DNA of 64,000 nt from Chara braunii. Taxonomy: Eukaryota > Streptophyta > Charophyceae > Charales > Characeae. Made by a program: the position numbers and the translations under genes. Shown here piece after piece: positions 42,086 to 53,527 of this stretch; the first letter of the stretch is position 1; each line of letters opens with the position of its first letter. The DNA lies in NCBI GenBank assembly GCA_003427395.1, contig BFEA01000003.1, positions 8,810,470 through 8,874,469 on the forward strand. The letters run 5' to 3'. The notes under the pieces were generated by a model. That model was given only the letters and a program-made list of their open reading frames with translations. It made no database searches and was not told the DNA's origin.

Positions 42086-43145
42086 TGCAATGAACCCAGA
42101 TCGCGAAGACACTTGTCAACGATGCCAGCCCATATAGATAGCAACCTGCTGATGAAATGTCAATAATCATAATCGTGTCCAGATAGAATGAGATGGGGAA
42201 ACATACACAGACGAAAGAGAGAGAGGGGAGAATAGACTTAGAGGGGAGAAGTAAACAACGCCCACTCCTGCTTCGTGCTCCCTCCTCAATCGCCACCTCA
42301 ATAATCAATAGTCCGAACACAAATCTGAAGTTTTATCTCAATGTGCCACGTGGCACGTCAACTGTCATCATCGGTGAGCCGGAGCAATGTCGACATCGAA
42401 AGACCAGGTACGTATCTACAATCGCCTCACAGTCTTGATCTCCTTCCAAGTGACGATGAATCAGAACAGCAATATCAGACACGTAGCCTGCCACGTCAGC
42501 AAGAGTACATGTGGCAGCAGCCACGTCAGCGGCGGCGCGTGGCAGCTGCCACGTCAGCATGCCCAGAAAACAATTGTCAGCCAGCCACCATGTCGAGCCA
42601 GCAGCGCGTCGCCATAGTCGCTCAAGTGCCAGCGTAGAGCCAGCGTCCCAACCAGTATCGCAGCGTCACACTAGCGTCGAAGTCAACGCGTGAAGTCAGC
42701 AATGACGCAAGACAGAATGTTCTCTCAGCCAGGTAGTCCAGGCTTATGTAGCGATGATGCGGGGTCTGGACCCTGGTTGCTGCTTCCCTAGGCCGTCGAG
42801 ATCTCAAGACAAATGGCGGCCCAAATTTGCCTGAAACCGAACTCCCTGTGGTCTTGATGTTGTCCGGGTACCTGCGCACAACAAGTGAATGTATCCGACC
42901 AAGGCCTGGGCGTGGTACCTTTGATAGTTGACTTAGACTTTTGACTTTCCGAAACAGTGCGTGGTCACACTGCCCGACTCAGGCCGAGTTTGGCCTGAGT
43001 CGTCTACGCTCCGTTTCGAGGGCCCAGACTGCTGCAGAACACGGGTTACTATATTCCTGCCGACCCATTTTCGAGTTCCATTGCAGAAATAACTAAGATT
43101 TTAACCCACGTTCATATGCAGATACAATATCAGGAGTCGTTTCAA
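42086..43145 (-). mobile_element. 3' LTR of chromodomain element G1
   Basis: Begins TGCAATGAACCC at 42086 on the plus strand (LTR end on minus). It is collinear with 48362-49440 at roughly 95% identity by eye. Contains CCACGTCAGC-type motifs at 42492, 42522 and 42550 and GCCACGTGGCACGTC at 42344. The right limit is approximate because both copies are followed by homologous pol sequence. Confidence 0.8.
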
Positions 43146-43152
43146 GTAATTC

Positions 43153-45600
43153 TCATTTACTAAACCATTTGTCCTCAGATGGTGCCTGAGATTTGAAACG
43201 TACCTTGAACTGCTTCTGGGGTCGTCCACGTCCTCCTGTAGAGAAGTACCCATGTTCTATGATTCTGTCTACCTCATATCCGCCGTCCATGTCTGGCGGA
43301 ATCATAGAAGGTCTGTGTGGAAACTCATTTCCTTCTACATAGGGTAACAATTTGGACGCGTGAAAGACGGGATAGGTTTTGAGGTGAGGGGGAATATCAA
43401 TTCGATAAGACGGTCCCTCTGCATCCCCAATTACTTTGAGAACTTCCCAGGGTCCAAAATAGACGGGCGGAAGTTTCTGAGACACATTTTCTTCCAATGA
43501 AAACTCTTTGGACTTAACCCAGACAAGATCACCTTCCTTGAATGTTGAGGGTCGGCGATGCTTGTTAGCTTGTTCAATCATTTGGTCCTGAGCTTTCTTC
43601 AGATTGTCCTTTACTTTCGTAACATCTTCTTGAAACAATAGTGCATACTCCCGAGTCCCTGGAGGTAACCTAAGAAATTGGTCTCGTGTTAACACATCAA
43701 TGGGACGCTTAGGTTTCTACCCCTTGTGCAGTGCATTAGGCGTGCGCCCTGTAGCGGTATGAACACTGCTGTTGTATGCACTTGCTATCTTGGGTAAGTT
43801 CTCGTCTCAATCAATCTGATCGGGTCTTACATACATATGCAAAAGCTGCTGACACAAACGGTTCATCTGTTCACTTTGTCCATTCGTTTCAGGGTGTCGC
43901 CCTGACGACATGGTCAATCGTGTACCGTATGCTTCCATGAGCTTTTTCCATGGCATGCTTGTAAACCTGGCATCACGATCAGATACAATAGAGAGAGGAA
44001 ACTCATACTCAATCACCCATCGCATCTGAAACTTTTGTATGACAAGTTTTGTTCGCTCTTCTGCGGGGTAAGGGAATGAACATGGCATATTTAGAGAAAC
44101 GATCCACAATAACCATTACTTGACTATTGTCGTTTCAACTTTTGGTGAGGCTCATAAAATCCATCGAGATAGACTCACCTGGTTCGCTAGGAATCGGTAA
44201 TGGTTTCAAAAGACCAAGTGGATTCTCGTGTGAGGGTTTATTTCTCTGACATACCAGACATGTACGAACATAAGTTAGTACGTCCTCCTTCAATCCCTTC
44301 CATTCAAAGCGTTCTCTAACCACACCGGTGTCATAACATTCCCCAATCAGCAAAATTTTAATTTCTTCCTGATGAGGAATGCACAATATTTGTTCAGTTT
44401 GGTCTAACAAGAAAATCAAACCATCGGTCACTCTATAGTTAGGAAATAGAGATGGATCTTTCACAAGGACATCCATGATAGGTTTCCAAATAGGATCAGT
44501 AGTATATCCTTGACGAATTTTATCTTTCATATCACTCCCAACGTCCAAGTAAGAGACAATAGTACCAAAGAAATCACAACGTCTGGACAATGCATATGCA
44601 ACCACATTAGACTGACCTTTGATAAGTTTCAATTCAAAATCAAAAGTATCAATGAATGTAGACCATCGTACTAACTTATCAAAGAGCCTAGGCTGTGTCT
44701 TTATCCACTTCAGAGTAGAGTGGTATGAGTACATAGTGGCGTGTCTCCCTAACAAGTAATGCTTCCGTGTGTTCAGCGCACAGACCAAAGCAGACTTATG
44801 ATATAATTCGATTGGTTTCATTTCAGATTGTGCATCCTTAAGTTGCACAACCTTACCTTTGAAATCGATGTCCAGGTTGGCTTCCTCGTGCCATTCCATA
44901 CCCAGAATGAGATCGAAAGGCAAATTATTTTCAACTGGGAAGGATAACTCATGCATAATATTTTTTCCTTCCCTAGTTCTAAACCGACACTTAATACGAT
45001 CGACATACTGGGAGACAGTGATCGTACTCTTGTCCGCTAATATAGACGTGATAGGTCGAGACAAGTCTTTTACCTTCATTCCGAGATGCAACTTGCGGAT
45101 TGCTTTCTCGGATATGTAGGACCTCGTCGATCCGAGGTCCAACAACGCACCGACTCGTGTTCGTGCGATTTCAACATCTGCAAACAACAATTCGCCCTTA
45201 GACTTTGCTTTTCGAGCCCATGAGCTACGTAAGGCTAGCAATTCATTGCCTAGCTCATCAAGGGAGTCATCTAGAGAGACAGAATATAAGACAATGTCAG
45301 GGCGGTCCGGATGATGGGCTAAGGAAGAATCATCCTTTGTCATATGAGAAGAAGGGTAGGAAGGGTTCGTAGGCGCCTTACCTTTCTGTTCGTCCTTACC
45401 CTTTATCTCAATAGGAGCAGATGCTACTCCTAGTAGTTGCTCGCTTTTGGGTTCCGGATCATAGGGCAATATGCGATCACATATCCCGGAGTGCCGCACT
45501 TAAGACATTGCGCATTGTCCATGGGCTCCTGCCAAGTCTCGCGAGTCATTCCCATCTTCAACCAAGGCTTCCCTTTGGCAATGTCAGGGTGTCATGGAAA
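43153..45600 (-). pseudogene. G1 pol: protease joined to RNase H, integrase, chromodomain
   Basis: On the minus strand: a degenerate zinc knuckle CLKCGTPGYVIAYC (~45500; Tyr at the expected His). Then a protease-like ALLDLGSTRSYIS (45150) and LPFDLILGMEWH (44905). It passes directly into RNase H (ALVCALNTRKHYLLGRHATM, ~44790) with the whole RT domain missing, yet in an open frame of 454 codons. Integrase follows: CLVCQRNKP, then D...SDRDARF...NGQSEQMNRL (44165-43855). The C-terminus is SYRIDIPPHLKTYPVFHAS and a chromodomain (YEVDRIIEHG...SEDKWFS, 43290-43155). Several stops and frameshifts make it defective. Confidence 0.85.
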
Positions 45601-45772
45601 TGGTAATGGTTTCTTCCCTTTTGCATTTATTGGTGGCCCTCCCTTTGGTGGTCACAACAACAGTAACTTTCCCCTTCCCGGAGTCACTGTTGTTATCCTT
45701 ATCTTCTATTGGTCATTTTTCCACTGTGTCATCATTGAAGACAACAAGGGTGTGGTCCTGGCGTTTTTGTCG

Positions 45773-47339
45773 CTAGAGAATTCGTTTCTCATCGTATGTA
45801 CTTCCTCCTCCTCCTCCTCCAGACTTAAATACGGTTGCATAGGAGTTTTTGACTTGAGAAGTCATTTGCTCTCTTTGCAGAGCAAGGCCACGAAATTGCC
45901 TATAGTTATATTTACCTGACTTTGTTTCGGCGACCAGGTGTCCCCGGATGGGCTCAAGCAACGTGCGGGAGTAAACATCCAGCACTTGGTTGTCTTGCAT
46001 GTTCAATCCTGAAACCTATAGCAATCGGTCAACTTCGCGGGACAATGCCTCGACCGACGTCCAATGCTTTTGACCAATCGATGTGAGCTGGTCAAACGCC
46101 TTATCGGTGATCGTCTTGTCAAGGAAACGGTCCTTGATCTTGGCCAAGAACTGTTTCAGGGTCAAGGTCTTTGCCCATTCGCCAATGTCTTCAAAACCCG
46201 CAGCATTGGCCTCAGCCAACACCCATTGTTTGGCCTCACCTCCCATACAAGAGGTGGTGAACCGCGACTTGGAACTTCGGTTCGACAGGAGCGGTGCTCA
46301 CATATGTTTGGATTTCAGCAATCCAAAGCAACAGACTCTCATATTTCTTATTACTAAACGTGAAAGGCAATTTCATTTTCACTTTCTCTTTCTTCTTTGG
46401 CTCCTCCAATTCTGCACTTATCTTACCTGGAGTTGTCGAAGAAGGAGACTTGGGAGAAGGAGATGAATGAGAGGAATTAGATGGAGAGGATGGTGGACTT
46501 GATGGTCCATTCCCATTGGTCGACGTCTTAATTGTTGGTCCAGCAGACTTCATGGCATCTCTCATCAACTTCTTTGCTTCTTTCTTGTTTTCTTTTCCTT
46601 CTTGTTTATCTTCTTCCTTACCCTCTATCTGATTCTTTCTTTTCACAATGTTTGCAATGGTTTGTAATCCTACAGCAATCTCATCTAACTGAGTTTATTG
46701 TCTGTCAATTTTCTCCTCCAAAAAGGTAAGGTAAGTCATAACATGGGACAATATTTGAGACATGTCTGCCTTCTCTCCAGTTTCTATTTCAATCACATGT
46801 CTAATTTCTTTAACTTTCTGTCCTCTTCTTTGTTCCTGTTCTCTTCTTCTGGCCAATTCTTCTTTCTTCCTTCCTTCCACGGCCAGTGTTTCTTTCAACT
46901 GTTGGATGCTTGCATCAATCGTAGTCTCGCTTACTTTTGGCTTAGTCTCGCCTTTACGAGTCAATTTCATTAGTTCTTCCAATTGTTTCAAGGCAAACTG
47001 GTCCAACGCCTGTCGACATTGGGCAACCAGTTTGGAGACTTCGGTTCCGGCTGCCACAACCTCCACAGCCGTGATAGATTTCTTCAGACGGTCTTCAGCC
47101 GTCTTCAAATCAAATCTATCACAGATGTGTTGTTTAGCATCCGGTCCGGATATATGTATTTCGGTCAACAGCTGGTTCCATAAAGCCAACAATTCTTATT
47201 TCTTATTCTCAACCTACATCTGAGTCTTAGGCTCAGACAGTCCTTCGCCCACGGAGAGCGTGATCAGAATAGCAAACAAGAATGTGGTCACAAACCTCGT
47301 CAAAATAAACCTTTGCAAACATTTCCAGAAGTAAGACAT
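45773..47339 (-). pseudogene. G1 Gag with N-terminal hydrophobic segment
   Basis: The minus-strand ATG at 47339-47337 begins MSYFWKCLQRFILTRFVTTF, followed by LFAILITLSVGEG: a basic start and a ~20-residue hydrophobic run (11-30), like a signal peptide or membrane anchor. In-frame TAG and TAA at codons 42 and 48, and a TAA at 46695, interrupt one continuing frame. Next are a coiled-coil-like K/E/Q/R stretch, an S/P-rich linker, and the capsid-like core (PFTFSNKKYESLLLWIAEIQ, AKQWVLAEANAAG, TLKQFLAKIKDRFLD). A frameshift lies near 46240. A G-rich tail ends at 45773. The core matches Ty3 Gag; the N-terminal segment is not usual for it. Confidence 0.7.
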
Positions 47340-48345
47340 TTTCGGAGGACAGAAACAAGAAAATTCATCGGCCAGGTTTATCTACTGCAAAAATAAATAA
47401 AAGAGACAATAATTTAACGGTCACCCGAACCAAACACTATCTGAACAGAATATTTAATAACAAGGAACATTATTTTTTTTACTAATTCTGATTGCGGTTC
47501 TATATTCAATGTGATGACGTTCTAATCTATTTCAGGTACCGCGACTCAGGCCAACATAATCATCAACAAACACAAGTAAGTACACAGACCCACAACACAG
47601 CACAAGATGACAGGTAAGTCCGCCAACAAAATCACAACAATTGTTAGCGTTCTTCCCCTGCTGCTGCTTCTTCTTCAGTCCTGTGTGATCAACACCCAAT
47701 CTGACGTTTGGCACCACAGCCTCGTCAGTCTTCTAGCCATGCCGCTTCGGTCATCAGAATGCAACTCTTACTTAGGCACAACTGTGTCTGCCATATGTCA
47801 CCCCTTGCATGCTAACTCAGCAACTCGAAGAGTATGCCACATCAGCATGTCAAATCACAGTCATCAATGAGGTGCACGTCAGCATTGTGTGTCGATGTTG
47901 TCGTCAAGTAAGTCACGTTCTTGCCTGTCATGTGTATCCCCTGGTGTGCCAACACAGCAACACTTGAGTTTGCCACATCAGCACTATAATCCAGTTAGCA
48001 TCATCAGTGGAATACATGTCAGGAGCGATACCAGCGTGTCGTGCAATGCCACGTCAGCCAGGTAATGGAGTGCCATGTCAGACAATGCCACACCAGCCTG
48101 AAGCCACTCACCACAGTAGTCGTGTGGTGAGTCAGCAATGCCACGTCAGCACTCCTCCACAACCACTGGCCACATCAACAATGCATCCCGATTGCAAATG
48201 CGATCGATCGGGATCTGCACTATCCTTGCTGGATTTTCCCCTGTCGGGATACCAATGCCACGTCAACACCTCGGTTGTAGGCGTCACCACTTCTTCGTCG
48301 TCGTTCTGTACAGGTCGTCATCATCAGTCACATCATCGGAAGTAT
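47340..48345 (-). other. G1 leader between PBS and gag
   Basis: No gene. Rich in variants of GCCACGTCAGC on the plus strand (e.g. 48049, 48139 exact; 47838, 47972, 48257 near matches). Confidence 0.55.
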
Positions 48346-48359
48346 TGCTCTGATACCAA
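48346..48359 (-). promoter_or_regulatory. Primer-binding site of G1 (initiator tRNA-Met)
   Basis: The minus strand reads TTGGTATCAGAGCA, the standard plant-type tRNA-iMet PBS, two bases after the LTR end (TGCAATG... at 48362 on plus). It fixes the LTR at 48362 as the 5' LTR of G1. Confidence 0.9.
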
Positions 48360-48361
48360 TT

Positions 48362-49440
48362 TGCAATGAACCCAGATCGCGAAGGCACTTGTCAACAATG
48401 CCAGGCATTGCCAGCCCATATAGATATCAACCTGCTGATGAAATGTCAATAATCATAATCGTGTCCAGATAGAATGAGATGGGGAAACATACACAGACGA
48501 AAGATAGAGAGGGGAGAGTAGACTTAGAGGGGAGAAGTAAACAATGCCCAGTCCTGCTTCGGGCTCCCTCCTCAATCGCCACCTCAATAATCAATAGTCC
48601 GAACACAAATATGAAGTTCTATCTCAATGTGCCACGTGGCACGTCAACTGTCATGATCATCGAGTCGGAGCAATGTCGACATCGAAAGACCAGGTACGTA
48701 TCTACAATCGCCCCACAGTCTTGATCTCCTTCCGAGTGACGATGAATCAGAACAACAATATCAGACACGTAGCCTGCCACGTCAGCAAGAGTACATGTGG
48801 CAGCATCCACGTCAGCAGCGGCGCATGGCAGCTGCCACGTCAGCATGCCAGAAGAGAATAGCCAGCCAGCCACCATGTCGAGCCAGCAGCGCGTCGCCGT
48901 AGTCGCTCAAGTGTCAGCGTAGAGCCAGCGTCCCAGCCAGTATCGCAGCATCGTACTTGCATCGAAGTCAACGTGTAAAGTCAGCATTGACGCAAGACAG
49001 AATGTTCTCTCAGCCAGGTATTCCAGGCTTTTGTAGCGATGATGCGGGGTCTGGACCCCGGTTGCTGCTTCCCTAGGCCGTCGAGATCTCAAGACAAACG
49101 GCGGCGCAGATTTGCCCGAAACCGAACTCCCTGTGGTCTTGATGCTCTCAGGTTACCTGCGCACAACAAGTGAATGTATCCGACCAAGGCCTGGGCATGG
49201 TACCTTTGACAGTTGACTTAGACTTTTGACTTTCCAAAACAGTGCGTGGTCACACTGCCCGACTCAGGCCGAGTTTAGCCTGAGTCGATTGGGTTCCATT
49301 TCGAGGGCCCAAATTGCTATTGAACACGGGTTACTACATTCCTGTCGTTCCATTTTCGAGTTTCATCACTGAAATAACTAAGACTTTAACCCACGTTCAT
49401 ATGCAGATACAATATCAGGAGCAATTTCAAATAATTCTCA
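48362..49440 (-). mobile_element. LTR shared by G1 (as 5' LTR) and G2 (as 3' LTR)
   Basis: Collinear with 42086-43145; a few substitutions and a 9-base CCAGGCATT duplication near 48405 distinguish them. On the minus strand it is preceded by the end of G2 pol (49445) and followed by the G1 PBS and gag. Contains CCACGTCAGC motifs at 48778, 48808 and 48835. Confidence 0.85.
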
Positions 49441-49444
49441 TTTA

Positions 49445-51780
49445 CTGAACCATATGTCCTCAGATGGTGCCTGAGATTTGAAACGTACCTTGAACTGCTT
49501 CGGGGGTCGTCCACATCCGCCTATAGAAAAGTACCCATGCTTTATGATTTTGTCTACCTCATATCGGTTGTTCATTTCTGCTGGAATCATAGAAGGTCTA
49601 TGTGGGAATTAATTTCCTTCTATATAGGGTAACAATTTGGACGCGTGAAAGACATGATACGTTTTGAGGTGAGGGGGAATATCAATTCGATAAGATGATC
49701 CCTCTGCATCCCTAATTACTTTGAGAACTTCCCAGGATCCAAAATAGACGGGCAGAAGTTTCTGAGACACATTTTCTTCCAATGAGAACTCTTTGCACTT
49801 AACCCAGACTAGATCACCTTCCTTGAATGTTGAGGGTCGACGATGCTTGTTAGCTTGTTCGATCATTTGGTCCTAAACTTTATTCAGATTGTCCTTTACT
49901 TTCTTAATATCTTCTTGACACAATATTGCATACTCCCGGGTCCATGGAGGTAACCTAAGGAACTGGTCCCGTGTTAACACGTCAATGGGACGCTTAGGTT
50001 TTCACTCTTTGTGCAGTGCATTAGGCGTACGCCCGGTAGTGGTATGAACACTACTATTGTATGCACTTGCTATCTTGGGTAAGTTCTCATCCCAATCAAT
50101 CTAATCGGGTCTCACATACATGCGCAAAAGTTGCTGGCACAAACGGTTCATCTGTTCATTTTGTCCATTCGTTTCACGGTGTCGTTCTGACGAGATGGTC
50201 AATCGAGTACCGTATGCTTCCATAAGCTTCTGCCATGACATACTTGTGAACCTGACATCACGATCAGATACAATAGAGAGAGGAAAATCATACTCAGTCA
50301 CCCATCGCATCTGAAACTTATGGATCACAAGTTCAATTCGTGTTTGTGCGGGTAAGGGAATAAACATGACATATTTAGATAAACGATCAACAATAACCAT
50401 TACTTGACTATTGCCATTTCGGCTTTTGGTGGGGCTCATAAAATCAATTGAGATAGACTCACCTGGTTCGCTGGGAATCGATAATGTATTCATAAGACCA
50501 AGTGGATTCTCGTGTGAAGGTTTGTTTCTCTCACACACCAGACATGTACGAATATAAGTTAGTACGTCTTCCTTCAATCCCTCCCATTCGAAGCGTTCTC
50601 TCACCTCAACGTAAGTTTTCTTGAAACCAAAATGTCCTTTAGTGTCGTGACATTCCCCAATCAACAAACTTTTAAGTTCTTCCTTATGAGGAATACACAA
50701 TCTCTGTTCAATTTGGTATAATAAGAAAAACAAATCATAGGTTATTCTATAGTTAGTAAGTAGAGATGGATCTTTCACAAGGACATCCATGATAGGTTTC
50801 CAAATAGGATCAGTACTATATCCTTGACGAATTTTATCCTTCAGATCACTCCCAACGTCCAAGTAAGAGATAATAGTACCAAAGAAATCACAACGTCTGA
50901 GCAATGCGTCTGCAACCACATTAGACTTACCTTTGATAATTTTCAATTCAAAATCAAAAGTATCAATGAATGAAGACCATTGTACTAACTTATCAAAGAG
51001 CCTAGGCTGTGTCTTTATCCACTTCAGAGTAAAGTGGTCTGAGTACACAGTGAAGTATCTCCCTAACAAGTAGTGTTTCCATATGTTCAGCGCACAGACT
51101 AAGGCATACAATTCTCTTTCATATGTGGAGTTGGCGACTTTTTTCTGATGACAATCGTGCAGAAATAAACTCAATTGCTCTATAACCATTGTCGTCGTTT
51201 TATTGAAGGACTGCGCCAATTCCGTACTGACTTGCATCAGTAGTGACAATGAAGGGAAGCGATGGATCAACAATTTTCAGAACAGGATAGTGAGTCAAAG
51301 CATACTTTATCTTTTTAAAGAAGGACCCACAGTCCTTGTCCCACAACCAGATAGTTCTTTTCTTCAACAATCTTCTCATTGGTGCGGCGAGCAGTGAGAA
51401 GTTCCTGATGAACTTCATATAATAACTTGCCAAACCAAGGAAAGATCGTAGTTCAATTATAGACTTAGGTCGTGGTCAATCTCGAATGGTTGATATTTTT
51501 TTTTCTTCTGGTCTAAGGCCTTCTTCGTTCACTATATGTCCCAAGTAGATGACTTCAGACTTCGAGAACTCAGACTTCTTTGAATTTAACTTGAAGTTAC
51601 CTTCTCGCAACTTCTCTAACACTAGACAAAGATGTTTCTCGTGATCTTTTAACGTTTTACTATACACGAGAATATCATCAAGATAAACAATAACGAACTG
51701 ATCCAGCTATTGACGAAACAATTCATTCATTGATCGTTGGAACGTCGCAGGGGCATTTGTCAATCCGAAAGGCATTACCA
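49445..51780 (-). pseudogene. G2 pol: RT (partial), RNase H, integrase, chromodomain
   Basis: On the minus strand: RT from MPFGLTNAPATFQ (51770) and the catalytic YLDD (FVIVYLDDILVYSKT, ~51690, just past an in-frame TAG). Then the thumb (IYLGHIVNEEGL), TTDASQYGIGAVLQ of RNase H (51210), TLKWIKTQPRLFDKL, and the integrase zinc domain (ECHDTKGHFG...CLVCERNKP). The IN core is D/SDRD/NGQNEQMN. C-terminal PVYFGSWEVLKVI and a degraded chromodomain end at 49450. The 390-codon open stretch 50101-51273 is the longest intact part. The 5' half of RT, protease and gag are lost in the gap at 51802. Confidence 0.85.
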
Positions 51781-52200
51781 TGGTCTTGGGGGGGCGGGGG
51801 CNNNNNNNNNNNNNNNNNNNNNNNNNNNNNNNNNNNNNNNNNNNNNNNNNNNNNNNNNNNNNNNNNNNNNNNNNNNNNNNNNNNNNNNNNNNNNNNNNNN
51901 NNNNNNNNNNNNNNNNNNNNNNNNNNNNNNNNNNNNNNNNNNNNNNNNNNNNNNNNNNNNNNNNNNNNNNNNNNNNNNNNNNNNNNNNNNNNNNNNNNNN
52001 NNNNNNNNNNNNNNNNNNNNNNNNNNNNNNNNNNNNNNNNNNNNNNNNNNNNNNNNNNNNNNNNNNNNNNNNNNNNNNNNNNNNNNNNNNNNNNNNNNNN
52101 NNNNNNNNNNNNNNNNNNNNNNNNNNNNNGGGGGTTGGGTAGCCCCGCGACGGGGGTCCGGGGGTGAAACCCCTACCCCGGCTTGGGCCCCGGGGATCCC
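51781..52200. other. 328-N assembly gap with G/C-rich edges
   Basis: Ns run 51802-52129. The bases beside it (TTGGGGGGGGCGGGGGC on the left, GGGGGTTGGG and GGGGGTCCGGGGGTGAAACC on the right) do not continue the RT reading frame, and what follows is another element's LTR. The join is doubtful. Confidence 0.8.
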
Positions 52201-53525
52201 CGCGTGACAACAGTGGCATGCACCACATCAGCAATGTCGAAGACAGCGTGGCTTGCGCCAAGACAGGAAGGCGCCAGCAAGCAAGCAGCAGTCTCTCGTC
52301 ATCGTCCCGAGTGCCAGCGTACAGCTAGCGTCCAACTAGCATCAAGCCAGCGTCTAACCAACATCAAGTCAGCATAGCAAGACTAAATGTTGACTTCTTG
52401 GAGGCAGGGCCTTATGTAGCGTTGACGAGCTTGACCTGCCTCAGGTCTCCCACCCATGGCGGCTCAGATTGACTCACAGCCAATGGCCCAGATCTCATAC
52501 AGTTGTAGACTTCCACTTGGTTCGGATACTGTCTTGGTACCTGTATTCAAACAAGTGTGTGTGTCTGACCGGCAACCTGGGTTGGGTCCATACAGACTTT
52601 GACTCGTGGGCCGCTGAGCGGGTTTATTGCAAGCCTATCCTACTAAGCTATTATACTAACCTACTCTACATATACATAACACGAGCACTTCAAGTTGAAG
52701 ACTAATGTACGTGACGACATCGCTAATGCAAACAGCCAGCATACACCAGGTATGTGCCTCTCATCCTCTCCTCACCCCTCTCATCCCACAGCATGTGCCC
52801 TCTTCTCCCGAAGACACACCATTGCCAATCCAACATGCGCCCAACAGCCCGACTATGGCCATCGTGCGCCCGCTGCCACCGCAACGCCCCTCTCACCACC
52901 TAGTGCCTGATGCGCGCCCTGGCTTGCCAGCGCTACCAGCGTGGCCGCCCGCTTTAGCAAAGCCAGAATGTGCTTTGGCCTGGGCGATCACTTTCCTTTA
53001 TGGAAAGTGAGCCCTATATCTGCCTGGGCTGGTCCTGGTGTGCACGGGCCCAGAAGCTTCACGTTGGGCCAAAGTGTCTACACCCAGGCCCATCTAGACA
53101 GTTGCCTGGGAGCACAAGTTTGAGGTGCGCCAACCAACCATGCTGGCTTTGACGTGTTCCCTACTTGCTCACTGGCCAAGGGGCCAACTTCCACGTCCAA
53201 GCTTGGAAGAGCCTAGAAGGTTCTTCAAAGATTCTGATGCTCGTCAGCAGGGCCTATGTAACCAACGGGCACGTAGTAACTGTCTAGCAACCCACTACGC
53301 AGAAATGGCAAAAATAGGGTCGTAGGTCGAAAACTGGCCCGCCTTAGCTTAGGGTGGGTGCTTTGCTTTCTAGGGGCCCTTTGGGCATCTTGTTGTCGGA
53401 GCCGAGTGGCCAATGTGAGGGCTAAATCCTCGCATTCTATCCCCATTAGCTTCAAAAGTCCGCTGAGATGCTTTTACGCAGGTGATTTCCCCTTCAACTT
53501 GCGTTCATACTTTGCAAAGACCTGA
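52201..53525 (-). mobile_element. Presumed 3' LTR region of element G3
   Basis: 52400-52600 resembles the G1/G2 LTR in order (CTTATGTAGCG, ATGGCGGCTCA, GGTACCTGTATTCAAACAAG) but at much lower identity. It lies beyond the end of G3 pol, where its 3' LTR is expected. 52310-52375 has repeated CCAGCGTC/CAAC(T/C)A words. Ends were not determined. 52690-53470 shows nothing else. Confidence 0.5.
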
Positions 53526-53527
53526 GG

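Noticed and set aside
51707-52261. Open frames across the N gap
   Set aside because: They consist mostly of undetermined residues and join unrelated sequence.
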